Made by a program: the position numbers and the translations under genes. Source: Streptomyces fagopyri (lineage in GTDB: Bacteria > Actinomycetota > Actinomycetes > Streptomycetales > Streptomycetaceae). From it: a DNA stretch of 64,000 nt. This document shows, in pieces, positions 1 through 7,811 of this stretch (position 1 is the first letter of the stretch; every line of letters begins with the position of its first letter). Where the stretch lies: NCBI RefSeq assembly GCF_009498275.1, contig NZ_CP045643.1, forward strand, positions 2,666,001 to 2,730,000. Direction: 5' to 3'. The notes under the pieces are model-generated. The model was given only the letters and a program-made list of their open reading frames with translations. It was not told the origin of the DNA and ran no database searches.

Positions 1-887
1 TATCCGGTGTGGGTGAAGTCGCGGCAGGTCTCCTGGGTGAGTCCGGTGGTGAAGGTGGACTGGCCCTGCCAGTAGCTGACGATCTTCGCCTTGGTGTCGA
101 GGTTCTGGCTCGGCACCGTCTTGGGCAGGGCGCCGTCGGAGGCGAGGTAGACGTACGCGGCCGTCCGGGTCCGGAACTTCGCCATGGCCTTGTCGTAGGA
201 GGTCTTGTCCTCCAGGAAGACGGAGATGCCGACCGCGGCCTCCATCATCGACAGCTCCCAGTTCCCGTTGGAGTTGGAGCCGTTGATCACCTCGGGCAGG
301 TAGACGTCGCGCAGCATGGTCGCGAAACGTCCGGAGTTGGCCCAGGTGCCGGTGTAGGTGTACTTGATGATCTCGGCGGCCTTGGGCCAGGAGGAGCCGG
401 CCCAGCCGGTCTGCAGGGGCGCGTTGCTGTTGGTGTGCTCCTTGATCACGCCCGACCAGGCGTCCATCAGCTCGATGGACTTCTTCGCGTACCGGTCGTC
501 ACGGGTGATGTACCAGGCGAGGGCGTCGGTGTACGCGGCGATCGCGTCCTCGCGCTCGTCGGTGCAGCCGTAGTTGGGGTTGGAGTACGAGCCGCACTCC
601 ACGGTCGCGCGGGGCTTGGCGGTGCGTGTCAGCGAGGCGTACGTGCTCGCCATCATCTGGTCGTACGCGCCCTTCCAGGGCTGGGCTCCCGCGTTGACCT
701 TGGTGCGGGCGAAGTCCAGCTGCCCCTTGGAGACGGTGACTCCGGGGTGCGCGAAGACGGCGGGGGCGGCGTCGGCACGGTGGGCGGCGGGCCAGGTGAG
801 GAGGCCGGAGACGAGGGCGGCCGTCGCGGCGACGGCGAGGAGGGCGGCGCGTGGCCGGCGGCGATGACGTGCGGGGGCGTCAAGCAT
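1..887 (-). CDS. Secreted alginate-lyase-family protein (C-terminal part beyond window)
   Basis: The reading frame starts at an ATG at 887 and is open to the window edge, so about 295 N-terminal residues are visible and the C-terminus is missing. The N-terminus has an Arg-rich stretch (RHRRRPR), a hydrophobic core and an Ala-rich cleavage region (HRADAAPA), which fits a Sec or Tat signal peptide. The mature part has the alpha-helical character of the alginate_lyase/chondroitin lyase toroid families, with WAGSSWPKAAEI and NGNWELSMMEA typical of the Streptomyces members. The expected role is extracellular cleavage of a uronic-acid polysaccharide. The substrate cannot be read from the sequence and the visible part may not contain every catalytic residue. 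It is separated from the next operon by a strong terminator and appears to be transcribed alone. Confidence 0.72.
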   Translation of the reverse strand, partial: MLDAPARHRRRPRAALLAVAATAALVSGLLTWPAAHRADAAPAVFAHPGVTVSKGQLDFARTKVNAGAQPWKGAYDQMMASTYASLTRTAKPRATVECGSYSNPNYGCTDEREDAIAAYTDALAWYITRDDRYAKKSIELMDAWSGVIKEHTNSNAPLQTGWAGSSWPKAAEIIKYTYTGTWANSGRFATMLRDVYLPEVINGSNSNGNWELSMMEAAVGISVFLEDKTSYDKAMAKFRTRTAAYVYLASDGALPKTVPSQNLDTKAKIVSYWQGQSTFTTGLTQETCRDFTHTG

Positions 888-1091
888 GTGGGGGACATCC
901 GTTCTCGTATGTGAATGACACACTGGTTTCTGAACACGCGCGCTGGCCGGTGACCATAGGTACGGACCAGGCTTCCGTCAAGAGGTGAAGAAAGACGCGC
1001 AGTTCAACTGCCGTTCACGGATGAGAACTTGCCGCACGGGGGCGAGCCCGGCACCCGGGTGCCGTGCGCGCACGCGGCCGCTCACGCATGG

Positions 1092-1131
1092 CGAAAGGGC
1101 CGCACCCCCTGCCGGGGATGCGGCCCTTTCG
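1092..1131 (-). terminator. Terminator of the thioesterase-dut-DUF3710 operon
   Basis: Perfect 13-bp inverted repeat (CGAAAGGGCCGCA at 1092-1104, its complement at 1119-1131) with a 14-nt loop, just downstream of the DUF3710 stop codon at 1161. It has no long T run, as is usual for Streptomyces terminators. Confidence 0.75.
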
Positions 1132-1160
1132 TACGGTCTCGTTCTCGGCGAGCACGGTGG

Positions 1161-1922
1161 CTAGCGGACCTCTGTGATCTCCGGTCCGCGCTGCAGCTGG
1201 CCCATGCCGCCGGAGAAGCGGGACCCGGCCTGCTCGTCCTGCTGGACACCCTCGGCCACCATCTGCGCGTCGTCCGGCAGCTTCAGGACGATCGGGTCAC
1301 GGGGGGCCATCGGACCCTCACCGCGCACGACGACCGTGTCCCTGAAGATCTGCTCCAGCAGCCCCGCGGCCTGCGGCTGCACCGCGCCCTGCCCGGAGAT
1401 CACTCCGCGCAGGAACCAGCGGGGGCCGTCCACACCGACGAACCGCACGACCTGGAAACCGCCCGTGCCGTCCGGCAGCTGCACCGGTACCTGCGCCCGC
1501 AGCTCCCAGCCCAGCGGGCCCTCGACCTCGTCGATGACACCGCCCTGCTGGGTGATGCCGGAGGCGATCTCCTCACGCACCTCGCCCCAGATGCCCTCGC
1601 GCTTGGGAGCGGCGAAGGCCTGCAGCTGCACGGCGCTGTCCTTGAGGACGACGGTGGCGGCGACGATCGCGTCACCCGCGACCTCGACCCGCAGCTCCAT
1701 GCCGTCGACTCCGGGGATCAGGAGACCACCCAGGTCCACCCGGCCCTCGGCGGGGTCCCGCACCTCCGAGTCGTCCCAGGGTCCGTCGGGGCGCGGCTCC
1801 GGCTCGAGCCTCACGCGCTCCCGCTCCACCTCGTCCGTCCCAGTGTCGACTCCGTCGACGACCTGCTCGGCCTCGCCCGCCGCGTCCTCGGCGGCACTGC
1901 CCTTCTTGCGACGTCCGAACAC
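1161..1922 (-). CDS. DUF3710 domain protein
   Basis: 253 residues. I chose the GTG at 1922 because the conserved N-terminus FGRRKKGSAAED follows it, a GAAGGA ribosome site lies inside the end of dut, and it begins one base after the dut stop. An acidic linker (residues ~8-60, rich in Glu and Asp) leads into the compact DUF3710 domain. Segments such as DLGGLLIPGVDGMELRVE and RWFLRGVISGQGA match the actinobacterial family, which has no known biochemical function. Its constant place beside dut suggests a link with nucleotide or DNA metabolism, but that is inference. Last gene of the operon, before the terminator at 1092-1131. Confidence 0.85.
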   Translation of the reverse strand: MFGRRKKGSAAEDAAGEAEQVVDGVDTGTDEVERERVRLEPEPRPDGPWDDSEVRDPAEGRVDLGGLLIPGVDGMELRVEVAGDAIVAATVVLKDSAVQLQAFAAPKREGIWGEVREEIASGITQQGGVIDEVEGPLGWELRAQVPVQLPDGTGGFQVVRFVGVDGPRWFLRGVISGQGAVQPQAAGLLEQIFRDTVVVRGEGPMAPRDPIVLKLPDDAQMVAEGVQQDEQAGSRFSGGMGQLQRGPEITEVR

Positions 1923-1923
1923 G

Positions 1924-2439
1924 TCACTGTCCTTCCCGGTCGGATACGACCGAAGCGTATCGATTCCCACCCGTTGTCCCGCCCACGGCGGCATGACCGC
2001 CGGTGGACCCGAGGCCCCCTGCGGCCCGCGCCGAGCCGGGAAGCTCCGCCACCTCGTGGAAGCGGACCTTCTCGACCTGTTGGACGACCAGTTGGGCAAT
2101 CCGGTCGAAGCGCTCGAACCGCACGGACTCGTACGGGTCGAGATTCACCACGATCACCTTGATCTCCCCACGGTACCCGGCATCAACCGTCCCCGGGGCA
2201 TTCACGAGAGCGACACCGCAGCGGGCGGCCAGCCCCGAACGCGGGTGCACGAAGGCCGCGTACCCCTCCGGCAGCGCGATGGACACCCCGGTGGGCAGAA
2301 CGGCACGTTCGCCCGGCTTCAGTTCACGCTCCTCGGTGGTGCGCAGATCGGCGCCGGCGTCACCGGGATGCGCGTATTCGGGAAGCGGGACTTCCGGATC
2401 TACGCGCCGGATCAGCACGTCCACGGGATGACGGGTCAC
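1924..2439 (-). CDS. dut: Deoxyuridine 5'-triphosphate nucleotidohydrolase (dUTPase)
   Basis: 171 residues from a GTG start. Converts dUTP to dUMP and pyrophosphate, keeping uracil out of DNA and feeding dTMP synthesis. The trimeric dUTPase motifs are visible in order: HPGDAGADL (motif 1), HPRSGLAARCGVALVNAPGT (motifs 2 and 3, with the Ser-Gly-Leu loop and the uracil-binding Val-Asn-Ala-Pro-Gly-Thr hairpin), RFDRIAQLVVQ (motif 4), and a Gly-rich C-terminal arm (GGLGSTGGHA, motif 5), which closes the active site with a neighbouring subunit. The GTG overlaps the upstream thioesterase stop (GTGA) and has a GAGGTGA ribosome site, so translation is probably coupled. Confidence 0.97.
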   Translation of the reverse strand: MTRHPVDVLIRRVDPEVPLPEYAHPGDAGADLRTTEERELKPGERAVLPTGVSIALPEGYAAFVHPRSGLAARCGVALVNAPGTVDAGYRGEIKVIVVNLDPYESVRFERFDRIAQLVVQQVEKVRFHEVAELPGSARAAGGLGSTGGHAAVGGTTGGNRYASVVSDREGQ

Positions 2440-3020
2440 GGGTTCACCTCGAAGGCACGGACACGGCGGTTCCGGTCCGGGTCGTTCATGGCGGCCCGGA
2501 TCTCCTCCGGGCGGCCGTTGTCGATGAAGTGGTCGACCTTGACCTCGACGAAGAGGGCGTCCGCCCGGACGGCCAGAGGCCCCTCGGGCCCGCCGATCCG
2601 GCCGGTGGCGGTCGAGTAGATCTTGCGGCCGGCCACCGCGGTGACCTCGGCCTCCAGGTACAGCACGGTGCCCACGGGGACCGGCCGCACGAAGTCGGTC
2701 TCCAGCCGGCCGGTGACGGCGACGACACGCAGCAGCCAGTTGAGCGAGCCCAGCGTCTCGTCGAGCGCCGTGGCCAGCACCCCGCCGTGCGCGAGCCCGG
2801 GAGCGCCCTGATGGGCGGGCCTCACGGTGAACTCCGCCGTGATCCTGACACCCTCACCGGCACGGGCCGCCAGATGCAGTCCGTGCGGCTGTTCCCCACC
2901 GCATCCGAAACACTGTTCGTAGTGCGCGCCGAGCAGCTCGCCGGGGGCGGGCGCGTCGGGGTGCCGCACCGGTACGACGGCGTCGGGGGGAGGCTTCAGA
3001 CCTGCGGATGTACCACTCAC
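2436..3020 (-). CDS. PaaI-type hotdog-fold thioesterase
   Basis: 194 residues from a GTG at 3020, the only start that leaves room for the divergent DUF3093 promoter. The frame is open much further upstream but there it overlaps DUF3093 antisense and lacks domain character. The hotdog core carries CFGCGGEQPHGLHL near residue 45, then HQGAPGLAHGGVLATALDETLG, the PaaI active-site helix in which the Asp/Glu at the helix end acts as base. It is expected to hydrolyse an acyl-CoA; the acyl group is unknown. First gene of an operon with dut and DUF3710, overlapping dut by 4 nt. Confidence 0.87.
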   Translation of the reverse strand: MSGTSAGLKPPPDAVVPVRHPDAPAPGELLGAHYEQCFGCGGEQPHGLHLAARAGEGVRITAEFTVRPAHQGAPGLAHGGVLATALDETLGSLNWLLRVVAVTGRLETDFVRPVPVGTVLYLEAEVTAVAGRKIYSTATGRIGGPEGPLAVRADALFVEVKVDHFIDNGRPEEIRAAMNDPDRNRRVRAFEVNP

Positions 3021-3078
3021 AGCCGCAGACCTTACCCGCGCGTCGGCGGAGTGTACGCACCGTGCCAAGCTTGGCCCC

Positions 3079-3540
3079 ATGCAGCTCTCCGCCTCCCCGT
3101 ACGAAGAACGCCTCACCGCGCCCCGCAGCTGGTGGGCGGTCTGCTTCCTGGCCGGGGTCGCGCTGGCCCTGGTCTTCCTCCCCTTCGGGACGCTGCCCCT
3201 GCTGGGCGGGCTGGTCGGCGGCACCGCGGTCTCGGCCGTCGTGGCCAGTTCGTACGGCTCGGTCCGCATCCGTGTCGTCGGGGACTCGCTGATCGCGGGC
3301 GAGGCCAGGATCCCGGTCGCCGCCCTGGGCGACGCCGAGATCCTGGACCAGGAGGAGGCGCGCGCCTGGCGTACGCACAAGGCGGACACCCGCGCGTTCA
3401 TGCTGCTGCGGTCCTACATCCCCACGGCCCTGCGCGTGCAGGTCACGGACCCCGCCGACCCGACCCCCTACCTGTACCTGTCGACGCGGGAGCCGGAGCG
3501 GCTGAGGGCGGCCCTGGAGACGGCGCGGGCGTCCGCCTGA
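3079..3540 (+). CDS. DUF3093 membrane protein
   Basis: 153 residues from an ATG 58 bp from the divergent thioesterase start. Two adjacent hydrophobic segments (about residues 18-36 and 38-60, separated by LPFGTLP) anchor the N-terminus; the rest is a soluble domain ending in YLYLSTREPERLRAALE. This is the actinobacterial DUF3093 family, which usually lies beside dut and DUF4193 and has no assigned function. The C-terminal half resembles a PH-like fold, which is my inference from its strand-rich pattern (VRIRVVGDSLIAGEARIPVA). Confidence 0.85.
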   Translation: MQLSASPYEERLTAPRSWWAVCFLAGVALALVFLPFGTLPLLGGLVGGTAVSAVVASSYGSVRIRVVGDSLIAGEARIPVAALGDAEILDQEEARAWRTHKADTRAFMLLRSYIPTALRVQVTDPADPTPYLYLSTREPERLRAALETARASA

Positions 3541-3555
3541 CCCCGCGCCCGGGGG

Positions 3556-4527
3556 TCAGGGCCCCAGCTCCTTGGGGATCTCCCCCATCCGCAGGGGATC
3601 GGCCGGCTTCTCCAGGGGCGGCAGCTCGGGCAGCTCGCTCCAGGGCACCTGGTTTCTGCGGAGGTCCTTGCGGATGCGTGCCGCGAGGCGTTTGGTGTCC
3701 CGGCGGTTCATGACCGCCCCGACCGCGGCGCCCACCATGAACGGCATCAGGTTCGGCAGGTCGCGGACCGTGCGTTTCATGATCTGCTGGCGCAGTTCGC
3801 GCTTCATCTGGCCGCCCAGCGCGGCGTTGAGGGTCGACGGCTTGGTCACGTCGATCCCGCGCTCGGAGGACCACGAGTTCAGGTAGGCGGTGCTGCGCTG
3901 GGCGAGGGTGCCCGGCGGTCGCAGGCCGTAGACCTCGTGGAGCTCGGCGATCAGCTTCAGCTCGATCGCGGCGACCCCGGTGATCTCGGCGGCGAGTTCC
4001 GTGGGCATCGCGGGCGGTACCGGCAGCATGGCGGCCGCTCCGATTCCGGCGCCCACCGTGGAGGTGGCGTTGGCCGCGCCCGCGACGAGCTTGTCCGCCA
4101 TCTCCTCGACGGTGAGGCCGGGGAACTGTCCGCGGAGGGTCGCGAGATCCCGTACCGGGACACGGGGCGCGATGTCGATGATCCGGTCGGCGAGGTAGGC
4201 CAGGCCGGCCTTGGCCTTGCCGCCGCTCTTGCGGACGCCCTTTCTGAGCCCGTCCCGAACGGCCGCCGCACGGCCGCCGGCGGCGGGCGCGGGGGCGTCC
4301 GACCGCACCAGGTCCTCACCCGGTGCGGGGGTGCCGGCCGGTGTCGATCCACCGGCCCGCGTGGAGGCGCCTGTCGGCGCTGTGGCGGGCGCCGGGTCGA
4401 GCGAGGCTGATCCTGGTCGGGAAGAGCCCCGCTCGTCGTCACGCACGCCTTCAGGGCCCTGTGACGGCCCTTCGTCCGCTCCCCCGTGGGGGAAGCGGCG
4501 CTTCCAAGGAGGGGTCGAGCCAGTCAC
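3556..4527 (-). CDS. EcsC-like conserved protein
   Basis: 323 residues from a GTG 13 nt after the DUF4193 stop, so probably co-transcribed with it. Residues 1-90 are a disordered Pro/Ala/Gly-rich tail. Residues ~95-260 contain an Ala/Gly-rich helical segment (GAGIGAAAMLPVPPAMPTEL), then AAIELKLIAELHEVYGL, and a second hydrophobic segment (NLMPFMVGAAVGAVMNRR). The ELKLIAELHEVYG pattern and the flanking Gly-rich helices resemble the EcsC family, membrane-associated proteins of unknown activity. The EcsC assignment is tentative; a plain DUF label would be equally defensible. Confidence 0.6.
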   Translation of the reverse strand: MTGSTPPWKRRFPHGGADEGPSQGPEGVRDDERGSSRPGSASLDPAPATAPTGASTRAGGSTPAGTPAPGEDLVRSDAPAPAAGGRAAAVRDGLRKGVRKSGGKAKAGLAYLADRIIDIAPRVPVRDLATLRGQFPGLTVEEMADKLVAGAANATSTVGAGIGAAAMLPVPPAMPTELAAEITGVAAIELKLIAELHEVYGLRPPGTLAQRSTAYLNSWSSERGIDVTKPSTLNAALGGQMKRELRQQIMKRTVRDLPNLMPFMVGAAVGAVMNRRDTKRLAARIRKDLRRNQVPWSELPELPPLEKPADPLRMGEIPKELGP

Positions 4528-4540
4528 GGCCGACCCTGCC

Positions 4541-4837
4541 TCAGTCGCAGTCGCGGCAGATCGGCTGACCGTTCTTCTCGCGGGCCAGCTGGCTGCGGTG
4601 GTGCACCAGGAAGCAGCTCATGCAAGTGAACTCGTCCTGCTGCTTGGGCAGTACCCGGACGGCCAGCTCCTCGTTCGAGAGGTCGGCCCCGGGCAGTTCC
4701 AGGCCTTCTGCGGCCTCGAACTCGTCTACGTCGACGGACGACGTGGACTTGTCGTTACGGCGAGCCTTCAGTTCTTCAAGGCTGTCCGAGTCGACGTCGT
4801 CGTCGGTCTTGCGTGGGGTGTCGTAATCCGTTGCCAT
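4541..4837 (-). CDS. DUF4193 zinc-ribbon protein
   Basis: 98 residues, starting at the ATG that gives MATDYDTPRK, with GGGGGAGAG as ribosome site. The N-terminal half is acidic and probably disordered. The C-terminal half has two Cys pairs, CMSC and CRDC, separated by about 25 residues (with HH between them), a likely zinc ribbon. This is the DUF4193 family, conserved across actinobacteria and often highly expressed, function unknown. First gene of a two-gene unit with the EcsC-like protein. Confidence 0.88.
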   Translation of the reverse strand: MATDYDTPRKTDDDVDSDSLEELKARRNDKSTSSVDVDEFEAAEGLELPGADLSNEELAVRVLPKQQDEFTCMSCFLVHHRSQLAREKNGQPICRDCD

Positions 4838-5230
4838 GTCGCTCTCCCCCTCTGGGTGTCTGCGGTGTCTCCAGCGCACGTAACGCGTGAGAGGCCGGAC
4901 TTGTGCCCGACCTGAGGCGGAGATTTTGCCTCACATCAAGGTCTGTTACTCAATCGACACCCAACCGGACTCCTCGAGAGTGATCGGGTTGGATGGCGAT
5001 GCGGACCGTACACGGTCTGAAGGTCGCACTTCAAAGGCGTCCCACCGTGTACTTCCCGTGATCAAGACCCCCGAAAACCCGGATTTTCCCGGCTTTCCGG
5101 CAGCTTGCGCGACCACGGAGAGTAGATGGCCGGAATATCGCCCTTGTGATCGATCACACACGGGCCTCCCGGATGGGCGACCAGAAAATTCCGCGCAAAG
5201 CGAACATCCTCGCGTGTGGGGGTCATGGTC
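4838..5230. promoter_or_regulatory. Intergenic region between cutS and the DUF4193 gene
   Basis: 393 bp with lower GC than its surroundings and no convincing gene. It must carry the DUF4193 promoter (minus strand) and the end of the cutRS transcript. A perfect 14-bp palindrome lies at 5145-5158 (TGTGATCGATCACA), resembling CRP/FNR-family operators but with a 4-bp rather than 6-bp centre. A 71-codon minus-strand frame at 4946-5161 is present but shows neither family features nor a good ribosome site. Confidence 0.5.
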
Positions 5231-6463
5231 TCAGATGGGAAGGGTGACTCGCATCACGAGACCACCTCCCTCGCGCGGCTCCGCGGCGATGTGGCCCCCG
5301 TGGGCACGGGCCACCGACCGGGCGATCGACAGGCCGAGGCCCACGCCCTTGTCGCTGCCCGTGCGCTCTGTCCGCAGCCGCCTGAAGGGCTCGAAAAGAT
5401 TGTCGATCTCGTACGCGGGAACCACCGGTCCCGTGTTCGAGACCAGCAGGACCGCGTGGCCGTGCTGGACCACGGTCGTGACCTCGACCCAGCCGCCCTC
5501 CGGCACGTTGTAGCGCACCGCGTTCTGGACGAGGTTCAGCGCGATCCGCTCCAGCAGGACGCCGTTGCCCTGGACGACCGCCGCGGCGCGCTCCCCGCGG
5601 ATCCTGACCCCCTTGGCCTCGGCCTCGCCGTTCACCTGGTCGACGGCCTGGGAGGCGACCTCGGCCAGGTCCACGGGTTTGCGCTCCACGATCTGGTTGT
5701 CGCTGCGGGCGAGCAGCAGCAGGCCCTCGACGAGTTGCTCACTGCGCTCGTTCGTGGCGAGCAGCGTCTTGCCGAGCTGCTGCAGTTCGACCGGCGCGCC
5801 GGGGTCGGAGAGGTGGACCTCCAGAAGCGTGCGGTTGATCGCCAGCGGGGTGCGCAGTTCGTGCGAGGCGTTGCCGACGAACCGCTGCTGGGCGGTGAAG
5901 GCGCGCTGGAGCCGCTCCAGCATGTCGTCGAAGGTGTCCGCCAGCTCCTTCAGCTCGTCGTCCGGGCCGTCCAGCTCGATCCGCCGGGACAGGTCCGAGC
6001 CCGCCACCGCGCGAGCGGTGCGGGTGATCCGGCCGAGCGGCGAGAGCACCCGGCCCGCCATCGCGTAGCCGAAGGCGAAGGCGATGATGGCGAGGCCGAG
6101 CAGCGCGAGCAGGGAGCGGCTGAGCAGGTCGTCCAGAGCGTGCTGACGCTGCTGGTTGGCGCACGCGTTCATCGCGGTGTTGAGCTCGCTCGCCGACGGC
6201 GCGGACGGGAAGTTGCAGGTGCTGCTTCCGACCTGGCCCGAGATGATCTTGAAAGGGAGCTCGCTGCCCACGTTCAGCGCCTGCGCGGCGAGCAGGTAGA
6301 TGATCGACAGCAGCATGATGCCGGCGATCAGGAACATGCCGCCGTAGAGCAGCGTGAGCCGTATGCGGATGGTCGGGCGCAGCCAGGGGAACGGTGGTTC
6401 CGTCCGCCGGGGGTCCCAGGTGGGCTTCGGAGGCGCCGTGGAGGGCGCGGGCGTCGTGGCCAC
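5231..6463 (-). CDS. cutS: Sensor histidine kinase CutS
   Basis: 410 residues from a GTG 6 nt after cutR. Membrane sensor of the CutRS system, known in Streptomyces for effects on copper-dependent tyrosinase, antibiotic production and secretion stress. TM1 lies at ~37-63, an extracytoplasmic loop at ~64-112 and TM2 at ~117-138, followed by a HAMP linker (VLSPLGRITRTARAV). The dimerisation box NASHELRTPL carries phospho-accepting His201. N, D/G and G boxes of the ATPase domain follow (NLVQNAVRYN, GVGLGLSIA). The loop holds two cysteines, C83 and C101, 18 residues apart; reversible disulphide formation is an attractive sensing mechanism but is inference. Confidence 0.95.
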   Translation of the reverse strand: MATTPAPSTAPPKPTWDPRRTEPPFPWLRPTIRIRLTLLYGGMFLIAGIMLLSIIYLLAAQALNVGSELPFKIISGQVGSSTCNFPSAPSASELNTAMNACANQQRQHALDDLLSRSLLALLGLAIIAFAFGYAMAGRVLSPLGRITRTARAVAGSDLSRRIELDGPDDELKELADTFDDMLERLQRAFTAQQRFVGNASHELRTPLAINRTLLEVHLSDPGAPVELQQLGKTLLATNERSEQLVEGLLLLARSDNQIVERKPVDLAEVASQAVDQVNGEAEAKGVRIRGERAAAVVQGNGVLLERIALNLVQNAVRYNVPEGGWVEVTTVVQHGHAVLLVSNTGPVVPAYEIDNLFEPFRRLRTERTGSDKGVGLGLSIARSVARAHGGHIAAEPREGGGLVMRVTLPI

Positions 6464-6469
6464 CGCCGC

Positions 6470-7123
6470 TCAGATCCGGTACCCGGAGCCGGGCACGGTG
6501 ACGATGACGGGGGGCTCGCCGAGTTTGCGGCGCAGGGTCATCACGGTCACGCGCACGACGTTGGTGAAGGGGTCCGTGTTCTCGTCCCAGGCCTTCTCCA
6601 GGAGCTGCTCGGCGGAGACGACCGCGCCCTCGCTGCGCAGCAGCACCTCGAGGACGGCGAACTCCTTGGGCGCGAGCTGGACCTCCTTGCCGTCGCGGAA
6701 CACCTCGCGGCGGTTGGGGTCGAGCTTGATCCCGGCGCGCTCCAGGACGGGCGGCAGCGGCACGCTCGTACGGCGGCCGAGGGCACGCACGCGTGCCGTC
6801 AGCTCGCTGAAGGCGAAGGGCTTGGGGAGGTAGTCGTCCGCGCCGATCTCCAGGCCCTCGACGCGGTCGCTGACGTCGCCGGAGGCGGTCAGCATCAGGA
6901 CGCGGGTGGGCATGCCCAGTTCGACGATCCTGCGGCAGACGTCGTCGCCGTGCACGAGCGGGAGGTCGCGGTCGAGGACGACCACGTCGTAGTCGTTGAC
7001 GCCGATGCGCTCCAGGGCGGCCGCGCCGTCGTACACGACGTCGACGGCCATGGCCTCCCGGCGCAGTCCGGTGGCCACCGCATCGGCGAGCAGCTGCTCG
7101 TCCTCCACGACGAGTACGCGCAC
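6470..7123 (-). CDS. cutR: Response regulator CutR (OmpR/PhoB family)
   Basis: 217 residues, the length of S. lividans CutR, from a GTG with a strong AGGAAGGA ribosome site; longer upstream frames are not conserved. The receiver domain (1-115) has acidic residues E7/D8, phospho-acceptor D51 in VVVLDRDLP, and LTAS and KPF switch residues. The C-terminal winged helix (~125-217) ends in VRVTVMTLRRKLG and VPGSGYRI, typical of OmpR DNA-binding domains. Partner of CutS, co-transcribed, and probably autoregulated from the 416-bp region upstream. Confidence 0.96.
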   Translation of the reverse strand: MRVLVVEDEQLLADAVATGLRREAMAVDVVYDGAAALERIGVNDYDVVVLDRDLPLVHGDDVCRRIVELGMPTRVLMLTASGDVSDRVEGLEIGADDYLPKPFAFSELTARVRALGRRTSVPLPPVLERAGIKLDPNRREVFRDGKEVQLAPKEFAVLEVLLRSEGAVVSAEQLLEKAWDENTDPFTNVVRVTVMTLRRKLGEPPVIVTVPGSGYRI

Positions 7124-7539
7124 GTCGCTTGTCCTTCCTCTGTCCACCCGCGCGGCGCCCTCTCGGCGCGCACGGGTGGGGGTCCGTCCCGGGTAAGACC
7201 TCCATCCTGCCTTTTTCGGCCATAAACCGGCTGTAAGACGGGTGAGAGGGCGCCCGTCCTGTCCGGTTCGGGGTCCCGGGAATGCGAGATTTTCTCGTCG
7301 GGTTGAGGTTTCCAGGGAAGAGAGCGGGGGGAGGACGGCTTTACACCCCGCGATCACGCTCTGCATGTGGCAAGCCACCTAGTGGTACGTCCAACCGCTT
7401 CCGCAGAGCGGGCGTGGGTGTCCGGCACCGTCGCCGCCCAGCCCGGGCAGCGCTGGGCACCCTCTGGAGACGTGATCGCCCCTTCCCAACGGCACACCCC
7501 CGTGCCATCGACCCACGACCCAGGACGAGGGGGCGCAGC
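7124..7539. promoter_or_regulatory. Divergent promoter region, cutR / 57-residue protein
   Basis: 416 bp between diverging genes. No credible protein is seen on either strand. Two short overlapping inverted repeats occur at 7367-7378 (GTGGCAAGCCAC) and 7375-7385 (CCACCTAGTGG), which could be an operator. Promoter elements could not be assigned with confidence. Confidence 0.4.
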
Positions 7540-7713
7540 ATGGACGCATTCACCGCAGGACTTCTGCAGCGCATAAAGGCGACCGAGTCCGACCTGACGC
7601 GGGCTCGCGAGACGGGCGACGACTTCCTCGCGGAGGTCGAGCAGGCCGAGCTCGAGGACCTGCGTCGCCTCGCCGCCGAGCACGGTGTGGAGGTCGGCGC
7701 GACGCGCGTCTGA
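7540..7713 (+). CDS. Small conserved Streptomyces protein, 57 residues
   Basis: Encodes a 57-residue, strongly acidic helical protein (FTAGLLQRIKATESDL, then EVEQAELEDLRRLAAEHGV). The start at 7540 was chosen because GAGGGGG lies 7-10 nt upstream and a perfect terminator follows the stop. The heptad-like spacing of Leu, Ile and Ala suggests a short coiled coil. No catalytic motif is present. It resembles small conserved proteins of streptomycetes found at this place between cutR and the inositol monophosphatase gene; function unknown. Confidence 0.75.
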   Translation: MDAFTAGLLQRIKATESDLTRARETGDDFLAEVEQAELEDLRRLAAEHGVEVGATRV

Positions 7714-7727
7714 TCGGTTCGTACGCG

Positions 7728-7766
7728 AGCGGGGCCCCGGTGTCGATCCAGTACCGGGGCCCCGCT
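7728..7766. terminator. Bidirectional terminator after the 57-residue protein gene
   Basis: Perfect 14-bp inverted repeat (AGCGGGGCCCCGGT at 7728-7741 and its complement at 7753-7766, 11-nt loop) followed by TTTCG on the plus strand. It sits between the convergent small gene and inositol monophosphatase gene and probably serves both. Confidence 0.85.
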
Positions 7767-7811
7767 TTCGTCCGCCGTGGCGGGGACGGCCGCCGTGCCG
7801 TCCGGACGCCG

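Noticed and set aside
4946..5161. 71-codon minus-strand frame upstream of the DUF4193 gene
   Set aside because: No ribosome site, no family resemblance and weak third-position bias; treated as part of a promoter region.
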